DNA of 64,000 nucleotides from Symbiodinium natans (GCA_905221605.1 CAJNDS010002104.1:247001-311000); one strand, 5' to 3'; shown: positions 21,013 to 32,116, counted from the stretch's first letter. A program made the numbers and translations. The notes: generated from the letters alone by a model not told the origin.

Positions 21013-22495
21013 CGCGTCCCGTAGCTGTGTTCCAAATTCGAGCTGTGCAGTCACTGGATCCTGGCCAAAGCCGCCAATCAGTCAAATATAGAGCCTTAAT
21101 CATTAGAACAAGTTTTTTTTTTTGTGTGTGTGTGTGTTTAATTTTTTGGGGGGGTTATTATAGTATAACTACAAGGGGACCATAAGGGAATACTACTAGT
21201 AATTATTCCGACCCCTCTAGTACAGCGCGGCCGCCGGACTCTGAACATTAACATAGCTGCTGTGGCAACTGGTCACCCGATGGAGTCCTGTGACCGCCAT
21301 GCAGCCATGCAGGAGCACTGAGCAGATTCCTTTGGAGTGCCCCACCAGGCGCACCTGCAATCTGCGACCCACAGTTTAGTAAGCGCTTCGAATCCAGCCC
21401 TTTGCTCCCTTACGGTGTTTGAAAAATCACACAAGAGCGGGATGTTTTCACATCTGTGGTCTCCAACTCCATGGGTGGCTCAGCCTGCTAAGATGCCACT
21501 GGGGCGGGTTGCGGAAGATGTGGCAGGTCGCCAGACCCCATGATGCAGAGAAGTCTGGTCTCCAACCACCCAAACAATGGCTGCCCGATGAGATTCGCGC
21601 CCCTCCCCCCACCCACCCCCCCTCCCCCCCTGTGTGGGGCCTAGTAGGGAGCCTTTGACTCAAAGGTGCACCACTCAATAACATCTTACGATGCCCCTGC
21701 TTGAGGGCCTCAGGCGAAACTTGTACTTTTAGGGAGGGCCCGTGCAAGAGGGTGGATCATTGACTGCGGCGGTACATCAGCACATGCGAAACGTCAGCTT
21801 GAATCAAGCTTGCGTCTGAGTTGCGCAGTCTGCCTGCCTTGGCTGGCACAAATCACTGCAGCGCGTGAGTGAGTGACGACATCTAGCTAGCTTGCGTGCA
21901 GGGCAGAAGTTGCCCAGCAATTACGCTACCTTCAGCCCCGAGTTTGCTGTCAGGCCTACTCGTACCCATGCCCGATCTGAACCGGACATCCATGCCCGCA
22001 TTGGTTGCGTTGACGACATGCAGAGTTGCCAACTACGCAGCTCCGGGTTTGCACTGCTTCGACGTCGTGCAGCGCACGGATCTCAGGAGTAACGACAATC
22101 AGCTTGAAAATTCTTCTCGCTGGTGTATACTGGGAGTAGGGGCGGAGAGCTGCAAGACTGTAAATTTCAGAATTAGAGCACACATGGGATGCCATCCTGA
22201 CCCACAAAAATTGATGGCCGCGGCGAGCTGCGAAAACAACGAGACAGCAAGCATGGAGGGGAACCCGCAACTTTGCAACCCGATTGTGACCTTATGGATA
22301 TGTTAAAGTTGTCTGGGTAGATTGATCCTTCCTTACAAAGGGATTCCGCAAGAAAGGGCTGCAGCAGGCTTTGCCAGTTATGTCCAGCTTTGCTTTCCGA
22401 GCTTCTCGTCTGCCTGTATCCCGTAGGGGAGGACGGGCTGGTCCTGCAGTTAGGATGTGAGCGCGACTCTGACAGAAGTGGTTGTTGCATTCGTG

Positions 22496-22589
22496 TGTGG
22501 ATGTCCCCCCTTATACTGAAGAGGGATTCCGATAGGGGGAACTGCAATTCCTATACTGAGGGCTGTTTGGTTCAGGGGGAGCATCCCAA
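22496..22589. mobile_element. Family A MITE, 94 bp, decayed
   Basis: Ends TGTGGATGTCCCCCCTTATA and GGGGGAGCATCCCAA. Flanks CATTCGTG and CATTCACG agree at 6 of 8 bases. It lies just downstream (minus strand) of the candidate exon at 22599-22703. Confidence 0.7.
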
Positions 22590-22598
22590 CATTCACGC

Positions 22599-22703
22599 GT
22601 GGTCCCCTGTGATCTTGCCCAGCACCGCCATGCCATTGCTGCCGCCCAGGATGATGGTGGACTTCTCAATGCCTGCATAGTGGAGGCTCTGGTCACGGCC
22701 CTG
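22599..22703 (-). CDS. Candidate exon, unknown protein
   Basis: After the acceptor GACGCAG the minus strand encodes about 35 residues including AGIEKSTIILGGSNGMAVLG and KITGDH, then a possible GC donor (GCGTGA); the next codon would be a stop. It is on the strand of the WD40 exons and about 1 kb further downstream, so it may belong to the same gene, although it shows no WD dipeptide. A TTGGGATG-type inverted-repeat element starts 8-10 nt beyond the donor. Support is exon-like boundaries and protein-like composition only. Confidence 0.35.
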
Positions 22704-23650
22704 CTGCGTCTAGCAGTGCACGAGGTCATCTCCCCATTGCCGATAGCAGCCCCTGCCACACTCGTCCAAAAGCAGGCTTGTTTTCGCTACTGTAGGTGCC
22801 CCACCAACCGCAGTGACGGAGCAATCGAACAGGATGGTTTTGAGCAGCACTCCTGCCAGGAACATCCAGAAACAAGCCATTCCCCCAGCTCGGCGGTAGA
22901 AGCTGAACTTCAGAGGGGGCAGTGACTACTTCAGACGAATACGACGAAGAATCAGAAGAATACCAATAGAAGCAACATGCACAGCAAACACAGAAGTGGT
23001 GATGGTGTGTGGTGGTGTCTGGTGTCGCTGCTGTTGTAGCTCGGTTGTATTTTATTGTGCACTGATTGCGTTCGAGCATGTTCAAAGTTTCTGCGCGCGA
23101 TACATCTTTTGATGCCATCAGAGTAGAGTGGATCAAGGCTTTCCTACTGAGTCTTTTGACAGTGCTGAGTGTAGTCCCAATGGTTTGAGCACAGGAAAAG
23201 TCCAACGAACATGGTACTATGAGAACTTCATGCCTTAAAGGGCATCGCAAAGGAAGCGTGCGCTTTTCCGTGCATGCAATGGAGGATGTTCGGACAAGAG
23301 AAAGACGACAGGTCGGATGAGCTCTGCAAGAAGGGCGTGCAGGGGGTTGCCACGGGGGCCATGACTTAACAATTGTCGGGAGGCGCAACTCGGCACATGA
23401 ACTTGACGCGGCACGTCTGCAAAGCACACGCTGCCTCGATTGAATGCTTCACAGAAGGTCTGTCTGGCCAGCTGTCCCGCTGTAACATGCTGCAACTGAA
23501 GGAGCTCGGGAAGGTCTCTCTCATGAGTCATGCGGGCCTTCTTCACTTTCGCACTTCAAATTGCAACCGGTGCCGCTCCGTGGACCCTTTTTTTGAACCC
23601 AGACTCTGCAGTCCACTACACCCGCTCCGTGGACCCGAAACCCTACCTAA

Positions 23651-23729
23651 AAGCTCCTAGTAGTACCTTTTTGGGGGTAGTATACTAGAATCCCCTAGAA
23701 CTAACCCAAAAGGAACTACATTAGAGCCT
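23651..23729. mobile_element. Family D MITE, opposite orientation to the 32 kb copy
   Basis: Reads AGCTCCTAGTAGTACC ... GGAACTACATTAGAGCC, the reverse complement of the 32.0 kb element with few differences. It lies in the intron after the WD40 exon at 23757-23836. Confidence 0.75.
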
Positions 23730-23756
23730 TCAAACCCTATCCGTTTAGGTTGCGGT

Positions 23757-23836
23757 TTCGGCAGAACGTCCATGTGCAGCGCCTCGCGAGGCATCCCAGG
23801 CTCTCGCAGTGCAGTCGTATGATCCGGTCAGGACCT
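23757..23836 (-). CDS. WD40-repeat exon (partial), same strand as 24.2-24.5 kb exons
   Basis: The minus strand encodes EVLTGSYDCTARAWDASRG, a clear WD40 blade (S-x-D-x-T-x-x-x-W-D). It lies about 390 nt downstream of the 24.2 kb WD40 exon on the same strand and so is probably the next exon of the same gene. The candidate acceptor is TGTGAG just before the frame. The frame stops about 10 codons after the WD dipeptide, so a donor must lie before 23757. An inverted-repeat element of another family (23651-23729) occupies the following intron. Confidence 0.62.
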
Positions 23837-24227
23837 CACAAGCCAAAGAAAATCAACATGTTCTTCCCCAAGGGAATATATATATATATATATGTATATA
23901 TATGTATATATATATATACATATATACATATATATATATAGATTATTGTTATCTTTTTTTGTTTGGGAGGGGGGGGGGGGTGGGGGGGGTTCTTCAGCAA
24001 ATAGTGGCTAGGCACGAGGCCGAAAGGATTTGAGCTCAGGGTAACTTGGTTTTTTCCAGGATGGCCGTTGCAGCCTGTTGCGTGACACATCTCTGTGCGT
24101 TGCAAGGTGCTGTGTAGCACGGCATAGCCGTAAGGTAATTGCGCAAACTTGATCTATTTCTCATGCCTCGCGTCATATCGCATGCTCAGCACCCTAGGAG
24201 CACCAGCTGTTCAGCCCTAGAATCTAC

Positions 24228-24507
24228 GAGCAGTCTGAGAGGATGGCGATGTTGCCCTTCATCGCAACTGTGAGGATTGTGTCGGTATGGCCGGTCAAAA
24301 AGCGTGTGCCCGCCCTGGCGCAGGTGAAGAGCACCGAATAACACAACAGCTACGTGCCTCCAAACTTTGTCTCCTCAACGTTCCAGCTGCAGATGCCTCC
24401 TCCATGCAAACGCAACCTGAAATTTCCAGCAACGCCCTCTCCCACGCGTCAACGTCTGCCTTCCCGTCCGCGGATCCCAGAGCTTGACAGTGTGGTTGCA
24501 AGTGAAC
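24228..24507 (-). CDS. Two exons of a WD40-repeat protein (partial)
   Basis: The first exon (24507 to 24458) follows a CTCAG acceptor and encodes FTCNHTVKLWDPRTGRQTLT, a textbook WD40 strand with its closing WD dipeptide. The second (24314 to 24228) follows GCGCCAG and encodes AGTRFLTGHTDTILTVAMKG followed by NIAILSDCS, the GH-dipeptide half of the next blade, then a GT donor (GTAGAT). Joining them in phase requires a GC donor (GCGTGG) after the first exon; GC donors are common in dinoflagellates. The intron is 143 nt. An inverted-repeat element (24522-24616) lies directly upstream in the preceding intron. WD40 proteins form propeller scaffolds; which protein this belongs to cannot be told from two blades. 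The exon calls are motif-based and fairly strong; the splice sites are inferred. Confidence 0.68.
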
Positions 24508-24519
24508 CTGAGCTCTAAG

Positions 24520-24617
24520 GGTAGTTACATGGTCCCTCAGTATGGGCCCTTAAAAGGGTTCCCCCTTTTTTCCCCCTTATATACCCTATACAAATTACGG
24601 GCCCATATATATAAGAT
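24520..24617. mobile_element. Family F repeat, in intron next to WD40 exon
   Basis: Begins GGTAGTTACATGGTCCCT and ends TACGGGCCCATATATATAAG; shares both ends with a copy at 58017-58092 (GGTAGTTACATGGTCCCT, then TAGCAGGGCCCA). The two are the only clear members here. Confidence 0.6.
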
Positions 24618-26664
24618 GAATTTGAGAGCCGGGCGAACGACAGCTAGGGGCTCCCAAGGCGGCATGCGTCCGGTGTTGTCACTCATGAAAAGCAGGTGGT
24701 TTCGACGCTCACGCTCGCGCAACGCAGGCAGTTTCTTTTTTGTCAGGGCTTTAGGGTGTAGGGTTGAAGAGTCGGGTTCTTCGGCAGGAGCACCTGTGCC
24801 TTCGTTACGTGATGGGCATCACCAGTTACGCGTTGGGCTTACACTTCTGGCGGAGTTCATATCAATCAGATCCAAATCATCCTGCAGGCACTTTCTGCTC
24901 TTCCGAGAGCAGCCTTGCACAAAGCACCGTGCAAAGAGGCAAATGCATGCTGTCGGCCACGATGCTGCACTTGCTGCTTGAGGCTTCTAGAAGAAACCTG
25001 AAGTTTAGGTGGACGTAGGGATTTAGCCTTTGTAAGGCTTTTCGGACCCGCGAGGGTTGAAGTTTGACCTGTTGCAACCCCACACCCTAAAACAACTCGG
25101 TTTAGGCCGAAGTTCTAAGGCTCAGGGCTTGACTGTTGAGGTAGGGGTTTCAAGGACTTAGAGTGTGACCATAAATCCCTGAGGCCTACGGTCCCCCCGA
25201 CAAGTCCTGTCTGACGTCCCAAGACAAGACAAAGGTTGCAAGCAAAACGCCCGCTCCAAGACTTCATCAAACTATCGTCTTCGACCCCCCCCCCCCCCAG
25301 GCATAGCATTGCTGGCCGAAGCAGCGGGTCCACCTCATAGGTCACTACCTGCGCAACCCTAACAGATCGGCACGGGTCTTCCACACCCTACCAGGCTGTT
25401 ATACCCTATAACCCCTTAAAGAGGCCCTTGATAGGGTTCATTATAGGGATTATGGGGCCTAATAGCCCATCCTGGTATGCAAACATATGCAACCCCTGCG
25501 ACCCCTTCAACGAAGTCGTGTGCAACTAGCGACCGGGACCTGCATCTTCGGCGGCTCGCCAAGGTAGTCCTGTATCAAGGCCCACCTGAGCGAGCAACGG
25601 CTTTTGAAAGGGGAACCCTGAACCCGTCCTGTGCACATCGGGTCGGGGGGGGGGGGGACATGTGTTGAGTGTTGCGACTCACTGTTGTCAATGCAGAAAA
25701 AAATCTACACGTGAGCCTGGGTGCCACTTGCCGCCAGAGGGCACGACATGTAGCAAGGCCTCCCTGCCCTTCACAGAGACAGCTTCGTCCGTAGCGTGTG
25801 GGTAGGCAAGCCCTTAGACACATCTGCATCTGTGGGAGCATGGTCGTGCTTCTTCTAAGCAGCATCCGTCGATAGTGTTAGCCTATATTCTTCGCCAGAT
25901 CTGTTGGACGGCGGACGTGACATGCAAGCTCCGATGCCTCAACCAAGTGCAGCCAAAAAGCTCTGAAGCAGTTCGCTGTGAAGTGACCGCCTGTGGGCGC
26001 TTGATCTTGGATTCTGCTTCTGCCACACTCCTTCGTGGACTACAAAATTGAACTCGGCAGGGGCCTGCTTCCGTACGCCTTCGCATTCTTGCGAGCCTGA
26101 AGGACAGCACGAAGCACTGTTCCAACATCTCCCAACGTGATCGGAGAGACTCGGTAGGCTGCAGTTGCCGCTCTAACTAGGCTGTAATACAGCCGAAGCT
26201 ACCTGTTCCAAAAAGCCCCAAATTGTCGCGCACGCGCGGCAATTCATCTTAAGCCAAAGAGAAGTTCACCTCTTTCTGATGCCGATCTTAGCGTCTCTGC
26301 CAGACCTCTCGAATCTAGCTTCGGCTTTGCTTTGCTCATGTGAAAACTTGGCACCTGCTCGCGGGAACTCTGCAACAGCAGCACAAGAGGGAAACACTGA
26401 TTCGCGAGCAGGCCCAGGACCATGGCATCACCCGACGGCTGTTAGAGCAGCTGTTTTTGTGCGCGGGCACGTGCGCAGATAAACTCTAGATTCCACTATG
26501 TGCAGAAGTGTACATAGCACATAAAAGAATATCATGCTTATGTATATATATATATATGTATGTATGTATATGTATTATTTGTATTTATTTACACGTATAG
26601 ATGGATACATACATATATATATATATATACATAGATACATACATATACTCATCTATATGCATGT

Positions 26665-26880
26665 GTGTCATTTGCATCGGACCTTCAGAGAGCGAGCTCG
26701 CACTATGATGTTCGCTGCGGCCAAGGACATCTTGTCGCTAACCGCTTACAGCAGGTTCTTCCAACTATCGGGCCACTCTATGAACTCATTCAACTTCAAG
26801 CGCATTCTCCAGCAGCTTCTAGATTTCAGGCCAAACGGCTATCATGCCAGACGTGTAACCACAAGCATCAACTAGATTAG
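26665..26880 (+). CDS. Candidate coding segment with C-terminal Cys/His cluster
   Basis: A plus-strand frame of 71 codons with RCGQGHLVANRLQQVLPTIG and AKRLSCQTCNHKHQLD, then a stop. The CxxC...H ending could be half a metal site. It begins within 30 nt of an AT microsatellite. Not recognised further. Confidence 0.32.
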   Translation: MSFASDLQRASSHYDVRCGQGHLVANRLQQVLPTIGPLYELIQLQAHSPAASRFQAKRLSCQTCNHKHQLD

Positions 26881-26975
26881 ACAGCTATCGCGAAAGCAAT
26901 GCGCCAGGCCAAATGCAGTCAGCGCATTCGGAGGAATGGGTGCCACTACAATACAGTACATGTTAAATATGCCAG

Positions 26976-27311
26976 TTGCAGGCGGAAACGGACAAAAGAC
27001 AACCAGCTGTTCTGAGGCTGCGAATTTGGTTTGGTCAATGTTATATGGTACTCCAGCTACTTCAGCTCACGTTCTGCAGTGCTACCGAGTTTGATACAGT
27101 CGATCTACCCGTGCTAAGAAGTCAGTGCAACAAGCAAAAAGAAAGCACAGGTCGATCTGCCTCATCCACCTACCACATGCTCATGGCGTTGAAAGCACGC
27201 CAGCTAGCGCAGCTAGCGCAGCAAATGCAAAATCCAGTGTCCCAACACAGCAGTTGCGCAGAGGGCGCCATCGCTGGGAATCAACATAAGTCGGAAACAA
27301 ACCGGGTGTAG
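26976..27311 (+). CDS. Candidate coding segment, 111 codons
   Basis: An open plus-strand frame with TYHMLMALKARQLAQLAQQM and a polar C-terminus (GNQHKSETNRV), then a stop. It contains a short helical repeat (ARQLAQLAQ) from a tandem GCTAGCGCA duplication at the DNA level. It could follow the 26.7 kb segment as a later exon. Chance ORFs of this length are expected, so confidence is low. Confidence 0.28.
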   Translation: MQAETDKRQPAVLRLRIWFGQCYMVLQLLQLTFCSATEFDTVDLPVLRSQCNKQKESTGRSASSTYHMLMALKARQLAQLAQQMQNPVSQHSSCAEGAIAGNQHKSETNRV

Positions 27312-28616
27312 ATTTCCTTTTCTCCCCTTGGTACACTTCTCGATTTGCTTTGGCTTGTAGGCTTCGGGTTTAGTAAGGGCTTAAGGAATAATAAACCCTG
27401 AAACCTGAACCTGAGCAGGAGAAGCGCCTAGGGAATCCAGAAGTCGGGCTTCCTCGTCGTAGCGGTTCCCCGGAGTTGAGCCTTTGCGGTTGTTGCGGCG
27501 GGGGGGCGGGGGGGCAGCAGTCAAACTGGAGTTCTAAAGCATGGCAGTCTCCTGGCTTCTAGAGGCAGAAAACAGCTCTTGAAGCTCTTTATGATCTGGC
27601 AGAACATCGCAGCTCAGATGCCTACACTACATGGCCTCTACAGTCCTTACAGTCCTAAACCGACCGATGCACATCACAACCCTAAATCACTAAACCCTAA
27701 AGCCCTAAACCCTTTTTTTCCATCTGGGCTGGTGGGGAATGCCAGAAAAAGCAGCTGCTTGCACAACCTGCACCCTCGCCCTCTAAAACCCTAAAGCCTG
27801 AAACCCTGAAAACCAAAGAAGATGTGCTTGAGCCCCTGACTCTGACTTCCGGGGACAGGTCGGATGCGGCCAAGCCAATAGCCTGACGTTCTTGCAACTT
27901 CTTCTCAGCTCTCACTCAGGTTTCGGGTTTAGGGGTTTAGGCTTAGGGGTTTATGGGTTTAGGGGTTTAGGGTCATTTTTGCCACCCGCATAGTTGACTT
28001 AGGGCTTAGGGTTTACGGGTTTCATGACTGGAGGAAGCTGCAACCATGCACGCCAAGAGACTGCGATCTTCCCTCTGGTCGTGGCCCTCGCGATAAGCCA
28101 TGACCTTGCAGAGGCAGTTGAGAGAAAGCAAAAACTATACAAAGGTAGTATGTGTGTATATATATGTATGTTTGTTTATTGTTGTCAAGCTTTCTTTTTG
28201 CATTTTGTGCACGATGCATGCACATGTATTTGTGATCTCAGCTTGCGGTGTGCTAACGCCCCCACCCCCTCCACGGATGATATCCTTCCTGCTCCTAAAC
28301 CTAGAACGGCCACCATAGACACTAATTAACCCCTTTTCATCCCTCACCCCCTCTAAAGTATTCTGGGTCTTTCGGCGAAAAGGCACCTAATGTGCTTGAA
28401 GCACTCTGGTCCTTCCGATCGGAACGAGCAGGCTGGTCGTGCGTCAGCGCCCAGAGTGTTCAGGCAAATGCAGTTTCTCTCGCGTACAAGTAACACTCAA
28501 AAAGCACTTGACTTTAGTGTCTAGTGGCTTCTTCTGCCCCAGTTTCAGATCCGAAGGCAGGACCGCTCACTTGAAAATGACTAGGAATCCTTCAGCGGCA
28601 AAAAGGCACTGTGAGG

Positions 28617-28782
28617 TTGGGATGTTCCCCCTTATACGAACAGTCCTAGGAATTCTAGCACCCCCGACTATAATCCCCCTAAACCCTACTACCCTAAAAC
28701 CCTAAACCCTAAAACCTGAACCCTAAAACCTAAACCCTAAACCTATTCAGGACTGTTAGTATAAGGGGGGGGAGCATCCCAA
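28617..28782. mobile_element. Family A MITE, 166 bp, interior replaced by telomeric repeats
   Basis: Ends TTGGGATGTTCCCCCTTATA and GGGGGGGAGCATCCCAA. Flanks CTGTGAGG and GTGTGAGG agree at 7 of 8 bases. The centre (about 28680-28745) is a run of CCCTAAA-type units, which accounts for its extra length over the 100-bp copy. Confidence 0.85.
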
Positions 28783-29264
28783 GTGTGAGGTCTCAACTGA
28801 GGCGTGAGCCTTCCTTGAGGCATCGATCTCCAAGTCCTTCCCACACCCAGGGTTAGGGTTTAGGGTTTAGGGTCTAGGGTTGAGGGTTTAGGGTTTAGGG
28901 ATCAGGGAACGACCGAACATCGGAAGTCCTACTGGCGGCCAGCACTAACTGTAAATTCCACGAATGCGAGGCTCCGTGGATGTCATGCAGGATCCTCGTT
29001 CGGGAGCTATGCAGCCGAAGTCCTCCCGAACCCAAGACCAAGAACCCCCCCCCCCCCCCCCCCGTGAGGTACCTTAAACAACTCCCTTCAAGGGTAAATA
29101 TGGGGCCAGTCCCTCATTCCCTACTAAAAACGCTAAATCCCAAACCCTAAACCCTAAACCTGAATCAGAGTTGGCTATGGCAACCACTGCGAACTTCATA
29201 AGTTGGCTCGTCAGCCCCCCTCTGTCCGTGAAGGGCATCCAGCCAGGACCTTGCAAAACCATTT

Positions 29265-29365
29265 GGGTGGTTGTCAAAATTATGATCCCTTTTGGGGTAC
29301 CCTAAATATTAGGTGCCGTATGATAATAGGGATCCAAAAAGAGACCATAATTTTGACAACCACCC
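29265..29365. mobile_element. Family C MITE, 101 bp, duplication ATTT
   Basis: Near-perfect terminal repeats of about 29 bp: GGGTGGTTGTCAAAATTATG against its complement at the right (CCATAATTTTGACAACCACC). Flanked by ATTT (29261-29264, 29366-29369). Confidence 0.82.
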
Positions 29366-29800
29366 ATTTGGGGTTTAGGGCCTTTAGGGCCTTTAGGGTA
29401 ACGTGCAGTATCTTGCAATCATCTGTACGTGCTCTGTCATGCAAGCGCTTCAAGGTGAAATTGCCTGACTGTAGCAAAGCGAGTAGGTCCATAGCAGTCT
29501 GCAGGCATCCAGAAACATGTTCAGAGTCTCTGTGGAAGTGCCACTCCCATGCTCCCGCAAGTAGGGTTTAGGGTTTAGGGAGTTTAGGGTTTAGCTTCAG
29601 GACCGACTGGTGAAAGACTCCAGAGCTGACTTCTCCTCACTGCAATGAAAGGGTATGCAGATGTAGACTGGTGCGTCAAGGCAGAAGTTGTCCAATCTCC
29701 CTCGCCTGTAGCCAACCACGTGCGGCTCCTCACAATCTCAAGCATGCCAAAATCGGATATTCCATATGTCGTCTTAAGACGTTCAGGATATTCGAGTGGC

Positions 29801-31255
29801 TCATGGTTGCATCTCCGTGAGCAAGCGGACGATCGCTTGGTGGTCTTTCGTTCCTCCCTGCTGTGCCGCACTCAGCGGCGTCTCATCGCGGAGTCCAAAC
29901 CTCTTGGTAACGTCCGCCCTGGCCTCGAGGAGAAGGCGGACAACCCTGAGGTGGCCATTGCGTGCTGCAATGCCAAGGGCTGTGTCACTCTGTGGGCGAA
30001 ATCGAGCATCCTTGTCAGCACGGGCGTCTAAGAGCATTTGCACAATGTCAAGACCGCGGCCCTGGCGACATGCTGCACCGAGCGGTGAGTCGCTGGCGCG
30101 ACCCAGCTGGTGGTTCGGGTTGGCTCTATAATCGAGCAGCAGTCGCACGAGAAATGTGTGACATTTCTCTGATGCTTCTCCCAAAAGCGTGTCACTCATC
30201 TCTGCCCTGGCCTCCAAAAGCAGTTTGGCAACATCGTCGCGGCCTCGAGTGCATGCCAGAGCAAGGGGCCGGCTTTTGGAACGGTTGGATTCGTGGTTTA
30301 TGTCGGCTCCGGCCTCCAGCAACAACCGGACTATTTCATGGTGCCCTTTTCGAGAAGCCAAGCCGAGGGGTGTGTGGCCATGGGATCCAAACTTCTGCTC
30401 CATGTCTGCCCTGGCCTCCAAGAGAAGGGTGGCTATCTTTACGTGGCATATCTGTACGGCGATTCCAAGCGGCGTGTCGCTACGGGGTCCAAATCTCCTG
30501 TTCGCATCTGCGCGAGCCTCCAGCAAGAACCGCACCATGTGCACATGGTCAGAGGCTCCGCGCCTGCCGAACGCTGCAGCAAGAGGCGGGGGAGACAACC
30601 CGCATGCGCCCTCCATGTCGGCACGTGCTTGAAGCAGAAAACGTGCCATCGGGACATGGCCCGCACGAGAAGCTGTTGCCAGAGGCCTTCGGTCATACAT
30701 TCCAGAACTCTTCTCTAATTCGGCCCTGGAATCCAAGAGCAGGCGTGCAACTTCCAGGCAGCCGGCCTCACAGGCCAATCCAAGTGGGGTTGCCCCCAAA
30801 ACACTCGTCTTATCTGGATCAGCGCTTGCTTCCAGCAGCAGCTCGGCAATCTCCACATGACCCGCGCGCGATGCGAGGGCAAGCGGCGTGTGCACCGTAG
30901 TCGCCGTAGGCTGCGCGCGCGGCGTGTGGTCAAGCGCAATCAAATCAGGATCCTGGGGTCTCTGTAGAATCGCCTCGACCTGGGCCAGGTCGCCACAATC
31001 AGCTGCAGCTTTGAGCTCGTCGATTTCCTTTTGTGACACGCTGGAGAAGGGGAGAGCTACATGTTGAAGGTGCATCGGCGAAGGCAAGCTGACGTGGTCA
31101 TCCAAGCAGGTGCCGTCGCAAAGAAGCCTCTGCCTGAATCGTGGCAGTCCACACAGGCTCTGGAGATGTTGCTTCAAGGTCCGCACGTCTGATACATCCT
31201 CAATCGGAACCACTGCCAAGGCTTGCCCGGAGAACTGACAAACATGCAGCATCTG
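29801..31255 (-). CDS. Ankyrin-repeat protein with ubiquitin-like N-terminus, single exon
   Basis: An uninterrupted minus-strand frame of about 484 codons ends in TGA at 29801-29803. I place the start at the internal Met (MLHVCQFSGQALAVVP) because the sequence just before it ends in CTCGTGCAG, an ideal splice acceptor; the frame stays open 20 codons further upstream, where the encoded residues look like untranslated sequence. The first 70 residues resemble a ubiquitin-like fold (LKQHLQSLCGLPRFRQRLL). About 11 ankyrin repeats follow, each with TPLxLAxxxGHxxIxxLLLEARAD, from roughly residue 120 to the C-terminus. Repeat 7 is short and repeat 4 carries a 5-7-residue insertion. There is no transmembrane segment and no catalytic domain, so a protein-binding scaffold role is likely. 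The partner is unknown. Lack of introns in this intron-rich region fits a retroposed or trans-spliced single-exon gene. The family call is firm; the start is inferred. Confidence 0.92.
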   Translation of the reverse strand, partial: QMLHVCQFSGQALAVVPIEDVSDVRTLKQHLQSLCGLPRFRQRLLCDGTCLDDHVSLPSPMHLQHVALPFSSVSQKEIDELKAAADCGDLAQVEAILQRPQDPDLIALDHTPRAQPTATTVHTPLALASRAGHVEIAELLLEASADPDKTSVLGATPLGLACEAGCLEVARLLLDSRAELEKSSGMYDRRPLATASRAGHVPMARFLLQARADMEGACGLSPPPLAAAFGRRGASDHVHMVRFLLEARADANRRFGPRSDTPLGIAVQICHVKIATLLLEARADMEQKFGSHGHTPLGLASRKGHHEIVRLLLEAGADINHESNRSKSRPLALACTRGRDDVAKLLLEARAEMSDTLLGEASEKCHTFLVRLLLDYRANPNHQLGRASDSPLGAACRQGRGLDIVQMLLDARADKDARFRPQSDTALGIAARNGHLRVVRLLLEARADVTKRFGLRDETPLSAAQQGGTKDHQAIVRLLTEMQP

Positions 31256-31275
31256 CACGAGAAGCAGAAGCGAAC
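31256..31275 (-). promoter_or_regulatory. Putative trans-splice acceptor before ankyrin gene
   Basis: Reading on the minus strand, a pyrimidine-rich stretch (CTTCTGCTTCTCGTGCAG) ends in AG immediately before the chosen ATG. Dinoflagellate mRNAs receive a 22-nt spliced leader at such sites. Using it would remove the 20 upstream codons and leave almost no other 5' UTR. This is inference from sequence only. Confidence 0.4.
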
Positions 31276-32036
31276 AAGCGACAAACACTTTTTTTTGAAC
31301 CCGAGCGACAAACACTTATAAGACTAATTGAGAACTATTTCTTTCAACCTGCGCAACGGCTAACAAACTTGCATTGTCAACTACACAACTGCACGTGCTA
31401 CTATCAAGTCGCAGCTGTGTCATGGATGGCCAATCACTGCTAGTATCCGGGCAATCTTTTGTGTGCGGCAGCGTTATACCTGACACACCTCCAGAATGCC
31501 ACATCTAAGGGAAAGCGAAACACCGCGAGGCAAATGAAACTATTCCCTCATTCCGCCGACAAGGCACAACTGCGGCATCACTCGGAGCTTCTCCTACATA
31601 AGAGTCTATACAGTCTATAGTCTGTAAAGCTCGGTCTCTGCAGTCCTACAATGTACCTTCTACTTACACCGTCTCTGATGCTTCCGTGTCGCGCCGACTC
31701 TCATGCTTCAGTCCACGCTGTCATTGCCCAATGGGTGAGGCTATGGAGTCCGGGGCCCCCAGTGTCAAGTTGTAACATGCATTGATTCATTAAGATAGCG
31801 ATCCTCAAGTCCATGAAAGCCTTTGCCCATTGGCCCATGGAACTTCGGAGTGCCAGGCCGTAATGAACACAGCCCTCACATCCTGCTTGCCCTCTTACCA
31901 GCAGTTGCTTTGACTCTCGCGACTCGGACCAGGCTGCGGGTGTGTACAAATCTACGAATATTTGATGATTTCAGGTCTCATCCCAGCGCTTCAGGCAGCC
32001 GGTGAGTCCACAGCATTCAACAGCTACATCACCTGA

Positions 32037-32116
32037 AGGCTCTAATGTAGTTCCTTTTGGGTTCGTTATAGGGGATTGTAGTATACTACCCCCAAAAAGG
32101 TACTACATAGGAGCCT
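32037..32116. mobile_element. Family D MITE, 80 bp
   Basis: Ends AGGCTCTAATGTAGTTCC and GGTACTACATAGGAGCCT are inverted repeats around a core GGGGATTGTAGTATACTACC. No clear target duplication. Confidence 0.75.

Noticed and set aside
22726..23427. 233-codon minus-strand frame
   Set aside because: Contains a His/Thr/Cys-rich low-complexity middle and no motif; at most one piece near 22750-22920 might be an exon, and a second minus-strand frame there is equally plausible.
29962..30900. 312-codon plus-strand frame
   Set aside because: Antisense shadow of the ankyrin gene; composition reflects its repeats.
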